64,000 bases of DNA from contig BSDZ01000044.1 of NCBI GenBank assembly GCA_030268105.1, forward strand, positions 1 to 64,000, in the 5' to 3' direction. The first letter of the stretch is position 1. Every line of letters starts with the position of its first letter. Shown piece by piece: positions 15,101 to 29,400 of this stretch. The notes beneath the pieces are model-generated. The model did no database searches, was not told the origin of the DNA, and worked only from the letters and a program-made list of their open reading frames with translations. Both the position numbers and the translations under genes were made by a program. The stretch is from Volvox africanus (Eukaryota; Chlorophyta; Chlorophyceae; Chlamydomonadales; Volvocaceae).

Positions 15101-17463
15101 TACGGATTCTCACACATTGGCTCAGCCCTTGTGAGCGCTCTGAGCGTGTTATAGTCTCAAAAAAAGCATCATTCGTGTCCTTAGGCAATACAGATCATTA
15201 TCAATATTATTGTTTCGTGGTTCTTGTTGGCAATCGTATGCAAGGGGTTTATAGGTGTGGTACGGATTCTCACACATTGGCTCAGCCCTTGTGAGCGCTC
15301 TGAGCGTGTTATAGTCTCAAAAAAATCATCATTCGTGTCCTTAGGCAATACAGATCATTATCAATATTATTGTTTCGTGGTTCTTGTTGGCAATCGTATG
15401 CAAGGGGTTTATAGGTGTGGTACGGATTCTCACACATTGGCCCAGCCCTTGTGAGCGCTCTGAGCGTGTTATAGTCTCAAAAAAATCATCATTCGTGTCC
15501 TTAGGCAATACAGATCATTATCAATATTATTGTTTCGTGGTTCTTGTTGGCAATCGTATGCAAGGGGTTTATAGGTGTGGTACGGATTCCCACACATTGG
15601 CTCAGCCCTTGTGAGCGCTCTGAGCGTGTTATAGTCTCAAAAAAATCATCATTCGTGTCCTTAGGCAATACAGATCATTATCAATATTATTGTTTCGTGG
15701 TTCTTGTTGGCAATCGTATGCAAGGGGTTTATAGGTGTGGTACGGATTCTCACACATTGGCTCAGCCCTTGTGAGCGCTCTGAGCGTGTTATAGTCTCAA
15801 AAAAATCATCATTCGTGTCCTTAGGCAATACAGATCATTATCAATATTATTGTTTCGTGGTTCTTGTTGGCAATCGTATGCAAGGGGTTTATGGGTGTGG
15901 TACGGATTCTCACACCTTGGCTCAGCCCTTGTGAGCGCTCTGAGCGTGTTATAGTCTCAAAAAAATCATCATTCGTGTCCTTAGGCAATACAGATCATTA
16001 TCAATATTATTGTTTCGTGGTTCTTGTTGGCAATCGTATGCAAGGGGTTTATAGGTGTGGTACGGATTCTCACACATTGGCCCAGCCCTTGTGAGCGCTC
16101 TGAGCGTGTTATAGTCTCAAAAAAATCATCATTCGTGTCCTTAGGCAATACAGATCATTATCAATATTATTGTTTCGTGGTTCTTGTTGGCAATCGTATG
16201 CAAGGGGTTTATAGGTGTGGTACGGATTCTCACACATTGGCTCAGCCCTTGTGAGCGCTCTGAGCGTGTTATAGTCTCAAAAAAATCATCATTCGTGTCC
16301 TTAGGCAATACAGATCATTATCAATATTATTGTTTCGTGGTTCTTGTTGGCAATCGTATGCAAGGGGTTTATAGGTGTGGTACGGATTCTCACACATTGG
16401 CTCAGCCCTTGTGAGCGCTCTGAGCGTGTTATAGTCTCAAAAAAATCATCATTCGTGTCCTTAGGCAATACAGATCATTATCAATATTATTGTTTCGTGG
16501 TTCTTGTTGGCAATCGTATGCAAGGGGTTTATAGGTGTGGTACGGATTCTCACACATTGGCTCAGCCCTTGTGAGCGCTCTGAGCGTGTTATAGTCTCAA
16601 AAAAATCATCATTCGTGTCCTTAGGCAATACAGATCATTATCAATATTATTGTTTCGTGGTTCTTGTTGGCAATCGTATGCAAGGGGTTTATAGGTGTGG
16701 TACGGATTCTCACACATTGGCTCAGCCCTTGTGAGCGCTCTGAGCGTGTTATAGTCTCAAAAAAATCATCATTCGTGTCCTTAGGCAATACAGATCATTA
16801 TCAATATTATTGTTTCGTGGTTCTTGTTGGCAATCGTATGCAAGGGGTTTATAGGTGTGGTACGGATTCTCACACATTGGCTCAGCCCTTGTGAGCGCTC
16901 TGAGCGTGTTATAGTCTCAAAAAAATCATCATTCGTGTCCTTAGGCAATACAGATCATTATCAATATTATTGTTTCGTGGTTCTTGTTGGCAATCGTATG
17001 CAAGGGGTTTATAGGTGTGGTACGGATTCTCACACATTGGCTCAGCCCTTGTGAGCGCTCTGAGCGTGTTATAGTCTCAAAAAAATCATCATTCGTGTCC
17101 TTAGGCAATACAGATCATTATCAATATTATTGTTTCGTGGTTCTTGTTGGCAATCGTATGCAAGGGGTTTATAGGTGTGGTACGGATTCTCACACATTGG
17201 CCCAGCCCTTGTGAGCGCTCTGAGCGTGTTATAGTCTCAAAAAAAGCATCATTCGTGTCCTTAGGCAATACAGATCATTATCAATATTATTGTTTCGTGG
17301 TTCTTGTTGGCAATCGTATGCAAGGGGTTTATAGGTGTGGTACGGATTCTCACACATTGGCTCAGCCCTTGTGAGCGCTCTGAGCGTGTTATAGTCTCAA
17401 AAAAATCATCATTCGTGTCCTTAGGCAATACAGATCATTATTAATATTATTGTTTCGTGGTTC

Positions 17464-20400
17464 TTGTCGGCAATCGTATGCAAGGGGTTTATAGGTGTGG
17501 TACGGATTTCCACACATTGGCTCAGCCCTTGTGAGCGCTCTGAGCGTGTTATAGTCTCAAAAAAATCATCATTCGTGTCCTTAGGCAATACAGATCATTA
17601 TCAATATTATTGTTTCGTGGTTCTTGTTGGCAATCGTATGCAAGGGGTTTATAGGTGTGGTACGGATTCTCACACATTGGCCCAGCCCTTGTGAGCGCTC
17701 TGAGCGTGTTATAGTCTCAAAAAAATCATCATTCGTGTCCTTAGGCAATACAGATCATTATCAATATTATTGTTTCGTGGTTCTTGTTGGCAATCGTATG
17801 CAAGGGGTTTATAGGTGTGGTATGGTCTCTCACAATTTTGCCCAGCCCTTGTGAGCGCTCTGAGCGTGTTATAGTCTCAAAAAATCATCATTCGTGTCCT
17901 TAGGCAATACAGATAATTATCAATATTATTGTTTCGTGGTTCTTGTTGGCAATCGTATGCAAGGGGTTTATAGGTTTGGTACGGATTCCCACACATTGGC
18001 TCAGCCCTTGTGAGCGCTCTGAGCGTGTTATAGTCTCAAAAAAATCATCATTCGTGTCCTTAGGCAATACAGATCATTATCAATATTATTGTTTCGTGGT
18101 TCTTGTTGGCAATCGTATGCAAGGGGTTTATAGGTGTGGTACGGATTCTCACACATTGGCTCAGCCCTTGTGAGCGCTCTGAGCGTGTTATAGTCTCAAA
18201 AAAATCATCATTCGTGTCCTTAGGCAATACAGATCATTATCAATATTATTGTTTCGTGGTTCTTGTTGGCAATCGTATGCAAGGGGTTTATAGGTGTGGT
18301 ACGGATTCCCACACATTGGCTCAGCCCTTGTGAGCGCTCTGAGCGTGTTATAGTCTCAAAAAAATCATCATTCGTGTCCTTAGGCAATACAGATCATTAT
18401 CAATATTATTGTTTCGTGGTTCTTGTTGGCAATCGTATGCAAGGGGTTTATAGGTGTGGTATGGTCTCTCACAATTTTGCCCAGCCCTTGTGAGCGCTCT
18501 GAGCGTGTTATAGTCTCAAAAAAATCATCATTCGTGTCCTTAGGCAATACAGATCATTATCAATATTATTGTTTCGTGGTTCTTGTTGGCAATCGTATGC
18601 AAGGGGTTTATAGGTGTGGTACGGATTCCCACACATTGGCTCAGCCCTTGTGAGCGCTCTGAGCGTGTTATAGTCTCAAAAAAATCATCATTCGTGTCCT
18701 TAGGCAATACAGATCATTATTAATATTATTGTTTCGTGGTTCTTGTTGGCAATCGTATGCAAGGGGTTTATAGGTGTGGTACGGATTCTCACACATTGGC
18801 CCAGCCCTTGTGAGCACTCTGAGCGTGTTATAGTCTCAAAAAAAGCATCATTCGTGTCCTTAGGCAATACAGATCATTATTAATATTATTGTTTCGTGGT
18901 TCTTGTTGGCAATCGTATGCAAGGGGTTTATAGGTGTGGTATGGATTCCCACACATTGGCTCAGCCCTTGTGAGCGCTCTGAGCGTGTTATAGTCTCAAA
19001 AAAATCATCATTCGTGTCCTTAGGCAATACAGATCATTATCAATATTATTGTTTCGTGGTTCTTGTTGGCAATCGTATGCAAGGGGTTTATAGGTGTGGT
19101 ATGGTCTCTCACAATTTTGCCCAGCCCTTGTGAGCGCTCTGAGCGTGTTATAGTCTCAAAAAATCATCATTCGTGTCCTTAGGCAATACAGATAATTATC
19201 AATATTATTGTTTCGTGGTTCTTGTTGGCAATCGTATGCAAGGGGTTTATAGGTTTGGTACGGATTCCCACACATTGGCTCAGCCCTTGTGAGCGCTCTG
19301 AGCGTGTTATAGTCTCAAAAAAATCATCATTCGTGTCCTTAGGCAATACAGATCATTATCAATATTATTGTTTCGTGGTTCTTGTTGGCAATCGTATGCA
19401 AGGGGTTTATAGGTGTGGTACGGATTCTCACACATTGGCTCAGCCCTTGTGAGCGCTCTGAGCGTGTTATAGTCTCAAAAAAATCATCATTCGTGTCCTT
19501 AGGCAATACAGATCATTATCAATATTATTGTTTCGTGGTTCTTGTTGGCAATCGTATGCAAGGGGTTTATAGGTGTGGTACGGATTCCCACACATTGGCT
19601 CAGCCCTTGTGAGCGCTCTGAGCGTGTTATAGTCTCAAAAAAATCATCATTCGTGTCCTTAGGCAATACAGATCATTATCAATATTATTGTTTCGTGGTT
19701 CTTGTTGGCAATCGTATGCAAGGGGTTTATAGGTGTGGTATGGTCTCTCACAATTTTGCCCAGCCCTTGTGAGCGCTCTGAGCGTGTTATAGTCTCAAAA
19801 AAATCATCATTCGTGTCCTTAGGCAATACAGATCATTATCAATATTATTGTTTCGTGGTTCTTGTTGGCAATCGTATGCAAGGGGTTTATAGGTGTGGTA
19901 CGGATTCCCACACATTGGCTCAGCCCTTGTGAGCGCTCTGAGCGTGTTATAGTCTCAAAAAAATCATCATTCGTGTCCTTAGGCAATACAGATCATTATT
20001 AATATTATTGTTTCGTGGTTCTTGTTGGCAATCGTATGCAAGGGGTTTATAGGTGTGGTACGGATTCTCACACATTGGCCCAGCCCTTGTGAGCACTCTG
20101 AGCGTGTTATAGTCTCAAAAAAAGCATCATTCGTGTCCTTAGGCAATACAGATCATTATTAATATTATTGTTTCGTGGTTCTTGTTGGCAATCGTATGCA
20201 AGGGGTTTATAGGTGTGGTATGGATTCCCACACATTGGCTCAGCCCTTGTGAGCGCTCTGAGCGTGTTATAGTCTCAAAAAAATCATCATTCGTGTCCTT
20301 AGGCAATACAGATCATTATCAATATTATTGTTTCGTGGTTCTTGTTGGCAATCGTATGCAAGGGGTTTATAGGTGTGGTATGGTCTCTCACAATTTTGCC

Positions 20401-23400
20401 CAGCCCTTGTGAGCGCTCTGAGCGTGTTATAGTCTCAAAAAAATCATCATTCGTGTCCTTAGGCAATACAGATCATTATCAATATTATTGTTTCGTGGTT
20501 CTTGTTGGCAATCGTATGCAAGGGGTTTATAGGTGTGGTACGGATTCCCACACATTGGCTCAGCCCTTGTGAGCGCTCTGAGCGTGTTATAGTCTCAAAA
20601 AAATCATCATTCGTGTCCTTAGGCAATACAGATCATTATTAATATTATTGTTTCGTGGTTCTTGTTGGCAATCGTATGCAAGGGGTTTATAGGTGTGGTA
20701 CGGATTCTCACACATTGGCCCAGCCCTTGTGAGCGCTCTGAGCGTGTTATAGTCTCAAAAAAATCATCATTCGTGTCCTTAGGCAATACAGATCATTATC
20801 AATATTATTGTTTCGTGGTTCTTGTCGGCAATCGTATGCAAGGGGTTTATAGGTGTGGTACGGATTCTCACACATTGGCTCAGCCCTTGTGAGCGCTCTG
20901 AGCGTGTTATAGTCTCAAAAAAATCATCATTCGTGTCCTTAGGCAATACAGATCATTATCAATATTATTGTTTCGTGGTTCTTGTTGGCAATCGTATGCA
21001 AGGGGTTTATAGGTGTGGTACGGATTCTAACACATTGGCTCAGCCCTTGTGAGCGCTCTGAGCGTGTTATAGTCTCAAAAAAATCATCATTCGTGTCCTT
21101 AGGCAATACAGATCATTATCAATATTATTGTTTCGTGGTTCTTGTTGGCAATCGTATGCAAGGGGTTTATAGGTGTGGTACGGATTCTCACACATTGGCT
21201 CAGCCCTTGTGAGGGCTCTGAGCGTGTTATAGTCTCAAAAAAATCATCATTCGTGTCTTTAGGCAATACAGATCATTATCAATATTATTGTTTCGTGGTT
21301 CTTGTTGGCAATCGTATGCAAGGGGTTTATAGGTGTGGTACGGATTCTCACACATTGGCTCAGCCCTTGTGAGCGCTCTGAGCGTGTTATAGTCTCAAAA
21401 AAATCATCATTCGTGTCCTTAGGCAATACAGATCATTATCAATATTATTGTTTCGTGGTTCTTGTTGGCAATCGTATGCAAGGGGTTTATAGGTGTGGTA
21501 CGGATTCTCACACATTGGCCCAGCCCTTGTAAGCACTCTGAGCGTGTTATAGTCTCAAAAAAAGCATCATTCGTGTCCTTAGGCAATACAGATCATTATC
21601 AATATTATTGTTTCGTGGTTCTTGTTGGCAATCGTATGCAAGGGGTTTATAGGTGTGGTATGGATTCCCACACATTGGCTCAGCCCTTGTGAGCGCTCTG
21701 AGCGTGTTATAGTCTCAAAAAAATCATCATTCGTGTCCTTAGGCAATACAGATCATTATCAATATTATTGTTTCGTGGTTCTTGTTGGCAATCGTATGCA
21801 AGGGGTTTATAGGTGTGGTACGGATTCTCACACATTGGCCCAGCCCTTGTAAGCACTCTGAGCGTGTTATAGTCTCAAAAAAAGCATCATTCGTGTCCTT
21901 AGGCAATACAGATCATTATTAATATTATTGTTTCGTGGTTCTTGTTGGCAATCGTATGCAAGGGGTTTATAGGTGTGGTATGGATTCCCACACATTGGCT
22001 CAGCCCTTGTGAGCGCTCTGAGCGTGTTATAGTCTCAAAAAAATCATCATTCGTGTCCTTAGGCAATACAGATCATTATCAATATTATTGTTTCGTGGTT
22101 CTTGTTGGCAATCGTATGCAAGGGGTTTATAGGTGTGGTACGGATTCCCACACATTGGCTCAGCCCTTGTGAGCGCTCTGAGCGTGTTATAGTCTCAAAA
22201 AAATCATCATTCGTGTCCTTAGGCAATACAGATCATTATCAATATTATTGTTTCGTGGTTCTTGTTGGCTATCGTATGCAAGGGGTTTATAGGTGTGGTA
22301 TGGTCTCTCACAATTTTGCCCAGCCCTTGTGAGCGCTCTGAGCGTGTTATAGTCTCAAAAAAATCATCATTCGTGTCCTTAGGCAATACAGATCATTATC
22401 AATATTTATTATTGTTTCGTGGTTCTTGTTGGCAATCGTATGCAAGGGGTTTATAGGTGTGGTACGGATTCTCACACATTGGCTCAGCCCTTTTGAGCGC
22501 TCTGAGCGTGTTATAGTCTCAAAAAAATCATCATTCGTGTCCTTAGGCAATACAGATCATTATCAATATTATTGTTTCGTGGTTCTTGTTGGCAATCGTA
22601 TGCAAGGGGTTTATAGGTGTGGTACGGATTCTCACACATTGGCCCAGCCCTTGTAAGCACTCTGAGCGTGTTATAGTCTCAAAAAAAGCATCATTCGTGT
22701 CCTTAGGCAATACAGATCATTATTAATATTATTGTTTCGTGGTTCTTGTTGGCAATCGTATGCAAGGGGTTTATAGGTGTGGTACGGATTCTCACACATT
22801 GGCCCAGCCCTTGTGAGCGCTCTGAGCGTGTTATAGTCTCAAAAATATCATCATTCGTGTCCTTAGGCAATACAGATCATTATCAATATTATTGTTTCGT
22901 GGTTCTTGTTGGCAATCGTATGCAAGGGGTTTATAGGTGTGGTATGGTCTCTCACAATTTTGCCCAGCCCTTGTGAGCGCTCTGAGCGTGTTATAGTCTC
23001 AAAAAAATCATCATTCGTGTCCTTAGGCAATACAGATCATTATCAATATTTATTATTGTTTCGTGGTTCTTGTTGGCAATCGTATGCAAGGGGTTTATAG
23101 GTGTGGTACGGATTCTCACACATTGGCTCAGCCCTTTTGAGCGCTCTGAGCGTGTTATAGTCTCAAAAAAATCATCATTCGTGTCCTTAGGCAATACAGA
23201 TCATTATCAATATTATTGTTTCGTGGTTCTTGTTGGCAATCGTATGCAAGGGGTTTATAGGTGTGGTACGGATTCTCACACATTGGCCCAGCCCTTGTAA
23301 GCACTCTGAGCGTGTTATAGTCTCAAAAAAAGCATCATTCGTGTCCTTAGGCAATACAGATCATTATTAATATTATTGTTTCGTGGTTCTTGTTGGCAAT

Positions 23401-26400
23401 CGTATGCAAGGGGTTTATAGGTGTGGTACGGATTCTCACACATTGGCCCAGCCCTTGTGAGCGCTCTGAGCGTGTTATAGTCTCAAAAATATCATCATTC
23501 GTGTCCTTAGGCAATACAGATCATTATCAATATTATTGTTTCGTGGTTCTTGTTGGCAATCGTATGCAAGGGGTTTATAGGTGTGGTACGGATTCTCACA
23601 CATTGGCCCAGCCCTTGTGAGCGCTCTGAGCGTGTTATAGTCTCAAAAAAATCATCATTCGTGTCCTTAGGCAATACAGATCATTATCAATATTATTGTT
23701 TCGTGGTTCTTGTTGGCAATCGTATGCAAGGGGTTTATAGGTGTGGTACGGATTCTCACACATTGGCTCAGCCCTTGTGAGCGCTCTGAGCGTGTTATAG
23801 TCTCAAAAAAATCATCATTCGTGTCCTTAGGCAATACAGATCATTATCAATATTATTGTTTTGTGGTTCTTGTTGGCAATCGTATGCAAGGGGTTTATAG
23901 GTGTGGTACGGATTCTCACACATTGGCCCAGCCCTTGTGAGCGCTCTGAGCGTGTTATAGTCTCAAAAAAAGCATCATTCGTGTCCTTAGGCAATACAGA
24001 TCATTATCAATATTATTGTTTCGTGGTTCTTGTTGGCAATCGTATGCAAGGGGTTTATAGGTGTGGTACGGATTCTCACACATTGGCCCAGCCCTTGTGA
24101 GCGCTCTGAGCGTGTTATAGTCTCAAAAAAAGCATCATTCGTGTCCTTAGGCAATACAGATCATTATCAATATTATTGTTTCGTGGTTCTTGTTGGCAAT
24201 CGTATGCAAGGGGTTTATAGGTGTGGTACGGATTCCCACACATTGGCTCAGCCCTTGTGAGCGCTCTGAGCGTGTTATAGTCTCAAAAAAATCATCATTC
24301 GTGTCCTTAGGCAATACAGATCATTATTAATATTATTGTTTCGTGGTTCTTGTTGGCAATCGTATGCAAGGGGTTTATAGGTGTGGTACGGATTCTCACA
24401 CATTGGCCCAGCCCTTGTGAGCGCTCTGAGCGTGTTATAGTCTCAAAAAAATCATCATTCGTGTCCTTAGGCAATACAGATCATTATCAATATTATTGTT
24501 TCGTGGTTCTTGTCGGCAATCGTATGCAAGGGGTTTATAGGTGTGGTACGGATTCTCACACATTGGCTCAGCCCTTGTGAGCGCTCTGAGCGTGTTATAG
24601 TCTCAAAAAAATCATCATTCGTGTCCTTAGGCAATACAGATCATTATCAATATTATTGTTTCGTGGTTCTTGTTGGCAATCGTATGCAAGGGGTTTATAG
24701 GTGTGGTACGGATTCTCACACATTGGCTCAGCCCTTGTGAGCGCTCTGAGCGTGTTATAGTCTCAAAAAAATCATCATTCGTGTCCTTAGGCAATACAGA
24801 TCATTATCAATATTATTGTTTCGTGGTTCTTGTTGGCAATCGTATGCAAGGGGTTTATAGGTGTGGTACGGATTCTCACACATTGGCTCAGCCCTTGTGA
24901 GTGCTCTGAGCGTGTTATAGTCTCAAAAAAATCATCATTCGTGTCCTTAGGCAATACAGATCATTATTAATATTATTGTTTCGTGGTTCTTGTCGGCAAT
25001 CGTATGCAAGGGGTTTATAGGTGTGGTACGGATTCCCACACATTGGCTCAGCCCTTGTGAGCGCTCTGAGCGTGTTATAGTCTCAAAAAAATCATCATTC
25101 GTGTCCTTAGGCAATACAGATCATTATTAATATTATTGTTTCGTGGTTCTTGTTGGCAATCGTATGCAAGGGGTTTATAGGTGTGGTACGGATTCTCACA
25201 CATTGGCTCAGCCCTTGTGAGCGCTCTGAGCGTGTTATAGTCTCAAAAAAATCATCATTCGTGTCCTTAGGCAATACAGATCATTATCAATATTATTGTT
25301 TCGTGGTTCTTGTTGGCAATCGTATGCAAGGGGTTTATAGGTGTGGTACGGATTCTCACACATTGGCCCAGCCCTTGTGAGCGCTCTGAGCGTGTTATAG
25401 TCTCAAAAAAATCATCATTCGTGTCCTTAGGCAATACAGATCATTATCAATATTATTGTTTCGTGGTTCTTGTTGGCAATCGTATGCAAGGGGTTTATAG
25501 GTGTGGTACGGATTCTCACACATTGGCTCAGCCCTTGTGAGCGCTCTGAGCGTGTTATAGTCTCAAAAAAAGCATCATTCGTGTCCTTAGGCAATACAGA
25601 TCATTATCAATATTATTGTTTCGTGGTTCTTGTTGGCAATCGTATGCAAGGGGTTTATAGGTGTGGTACGGATTCTCACACATTGGCTCAGCCCTTGTGA
25701 GCGCTCTGAGCGTGTTATAGTCTCAAAAAAATCATCATTCGTGTCCTTAGGCAATACAGATCATTATCAATATTATTGTTTCGTGGTTCTTGTTGGCAAT
25801 CGTATGCAAGGGGTTTATAGGTGTGGTACGGATTCTCACACATTGGCTCAGCCCTTGTGAGCGCTCTGAGCGTGTTATAGTCTCAAAAAAATCATCATTC
25901 GTGTCCTTAGGCAATACAGATCATTATCAATATTATTGTTTCGTGGTTCTTGTTGGCAATCGTATGCAAGGGGTTTATAGGTGTGGTACGGATTCTCACA
26001 CATTGGCTCAGCCCTTGTGAGCGCTCTGAGCGTGTTATAGTCTCAAAAAAATCATCATTCGTGTCCTTAGGCAATACAGATCATTATCAATATTATTGTT
26101 TCGTGGTTCTTGTTGGCAATCGTATGCAAGGGGTTTATAGGTGTGGTACGGATTCTCACACATTGGCTCAGCCCTTGTGAGCGCTCTGAGCGTGTTATAG
26201 TCTCAAAAAAATCATCATTCGTGTCCTTAGGCAATACAGATCATTATCAATATTATTGTTTCGTGGTTCTTGTTGGCAATCGTATGCAAGGGGTTTATAG
26301 GTGTGGTACGGATTCTCACACATTGGCTCAGCCCTTGTGAGCGCTCTGAGCGTGTTATAGTCTCAAAAAAATCATCATTCGTGTCCTTAGGCAATACAGA

Positions 26401-29400
26401 TCATTATCAATATTATTGTTTCGTGGTTCTTGTTGGCAATCGTATGCAAGGGGTTTATAGGTGTGGTACGGATTCTCACACATTGGCCCAGCCCTTGTGA
26501 GCGCTCTGAGCGTGTTATAGTCTCAAAAAAAGCATCATTCGTGTCCTTAGGCAATACAGATCATTATCAATATTATTGTTTCGTGGTTCTTGTTGGCAAT
26601 CGTATGCAAGGGGTTTATAGGTGTGGTACGGATTCTCACACATTGGCTCAGCCCTTGTGAGCGCTCTGAGCGTGTTATAGTCTCAAAAAAATCATCATTC
26701 GTGTCCTTAGGCAATACAGATCATTATTAATATTATTGTTTCGTGGTTCTTGTCGGCAATCGTATGCAAGGGGTTTATAGGTGTGGTACGGATTTCCACA
26801 CATTGGCTCAGCCCTTGTGAGCGCTCTGAGCGTGTTATAGTCTCAAAAAAATCATCATTCGTGTCCTTAGGCAATACAGATCATTATCAATATTATTGTT
26901 TCGTGGTTCTTGTTGGCAATCGTATGCAAGGGGTTTATAGGTGTGGTACGGATTCTCACACATTGGCCCAGCCCTTGTGAGCGCTCTGAGCGTGTTATAG
27001 TCTCAAAAAAATCATCATTCGTGTCCTTAGGCAATACAGATCATTATCAATATTATTGTTTCGTGGTTCTTGTTGGCAATCGTATGCAAGGGGTTTATAG
27101 GTGTGGTATGGTCTCTCACAATTTTGCCCAGCCCTTGTGAGCGCTCTGAGCGTGTTATAGTCTCAAAAAATCATCATTCGTGTCCTTAGGCAATACAGAT
27201 AATTATCAATATTATTGTTTCGTGGTTCTTGTTGGCAATCGTATGCAAGGGGTTTATAGGTTTGGTACGGATTCCCACACATTGGCTCAGCCCTTGTGAG
27301 CGCTCTGAGCGTGTTATAGTCTCAAAAAAATCATCATTCGTGTCCTTAGGCAATACAGATCATTATCAATATTATTGTTTCGTGGTTCTTGTTGGCAATC
27401 GTATGCAAGGGGTTTATAGGTGTGGTACGGATTCTCACACATTGGCTCAGCCCTTGTGAGCGCTCTGAGCGTGTTATAGTCTCAAAAAAATCATCATTCG
27501 TGTCCTTAGGCAATACAGATCATTATCAATATTATTGTTTCGTGGTTCTTGTTGGCAATCGTATGCAAGGGGTTTATAGGTGTGGTACGGATTCCCACAC
27601 ATTGGCTCAGCCCTTGTGAGCGCTCTGAGCGTGTTATAGTCTCAAAAAAATCATCATTCGTGTCCTTAGGCAATACAGATCATTATCAATATTATTGTTT
27701 CGTGGTTCTTGTTGGCAATCGTATGCAAGGGGTTTATAGGTGTGGTATGGTCTCTCACAATTTTGCCCAGCCCTTGTGAGCGCTCTGAGCGTGTTATAGT
27801 CTCAAAAAAATCATCATTCGTGTCCTTAGGCAATACAGATCATTATCAATATTATTGTTTCGTGGTTCTTGTTGGCAATCGTATGCAAGGGGTTTATAGG
27901 TGTGGTACGGATTCCCACACATTGGCTCAGCCCTTGTGAGCGCTCTGAGCGTGTTATAGTCTCAAAAAAATCATCATTCGTGTCCTTAGGCAATACAGAT
28001 CATTATTAATATTATTGTTTCGTGGTTCTTGTTGGCAATCGTATGCAAGGGGTTTATAGGTGTGGTACGGATTCTCACACATTGGCCCAGCCCTTGTGAG
28101 CACTCTGAGCGTGTTATAGTCTCAAAAAAAGCATCATTCGTGTCCTTAGGCAATACAGATCATTATTAATATTATTGTTTCGTGGTTCTTGTTGGCAATC
28201 GTATGCAAGGGGTTTATAGGTGTGGTATGGATTCCCACACATTGGCTCAGCCCTTGTGAGCGCTCTGAGCGTGTTATAGTCTCAAAAAAATCATCATTCG
28301 TGTCCTTAGGCAATACAGATCATTATCAATATTATTGTTTCGTGGTTCTTGTTGGCAATCGTATGCAAGGGGTTTATAGGTGTGGTATGGTCTCTCACAA
28401 TTTTGCCCAGCCCTTGTGAGCGCTCTGAGCGTGTTATAGTCTCAAAAAAATCATCATTCGTGTCCTTAGGCAATACAGATCATTATCAATATTATTGTTT
28501 CGTGGTTCTTGTTGGCAATCGTATGCAAGGGGTTTATAGGTGTGGTACGGATTCCCACACATTGGCTCAGCCCTTGTGAGCGCTCTGAGCGTGTTATAGT
28601 CTCAAAAAAATCATCATTCGTGTCCTTAGGCAATACAGATCATTATCAATATTATTGTTTCGTGGTTCTTGTTGGCAATCGTATGCAAGGGGTTTATAGG
28701 TGTGGTATGGTCTCTCACAATTTTGCCCAGCCCTTGTGAGCGCTCTGAGCGTGTTATAGTCTCAAAAAAATCATCATTCGTGTCCTTAGGCAATACAGAT
28801 CATTATCAATATTATTGTTTCGTGGTTCTTGTTGGCAATCGTATGCAAGGGGTTTATAGGTGTGGTACGGATTCCCACACATTGGCTCAGCCCTTGTGAG
28901 CGCTCTGAGCGTGTTATAGTCTCAAAAAAATCATCATTCGTGTCCTTAGGCAATACAGATCATTATTAATATTATTGTTTCGTGGTTCTTGTTGGCAATC
29001 GTATGCAAGGGGTTTATAGGTGTGGTACGGATTCTCACACATTGGCCCAGCCCTTGTGAGCACTCTGAGCGTGTTATAGTCTCAAAAAAAGCATCATTCG
29101 TGTCCTTAGGCAATACAGATCATTATCAATATTATTGTTTCGTGGTTCTTGTCGGCAATCGTATGCAAGGGGTTTATAGGTGTGGTACGGATTCTAACAC
29201 ATTGGCTCAGCCCTTGTGAGCGCTCTGAGCGTGTTATAGTCTCAAAAAAATCATCATTCGTGTCCTTAGGCAATACAGATCATTATCAATATTATTGTTT
29301 CGTGGTTCTTGTTGGCAATCGTATGCAAGGGGTTTATAGGTGTGGTACGGATTCTCACACATTGGCTCAGCCCTTGTGAGGGCTCTGAGCGTGTTATAGT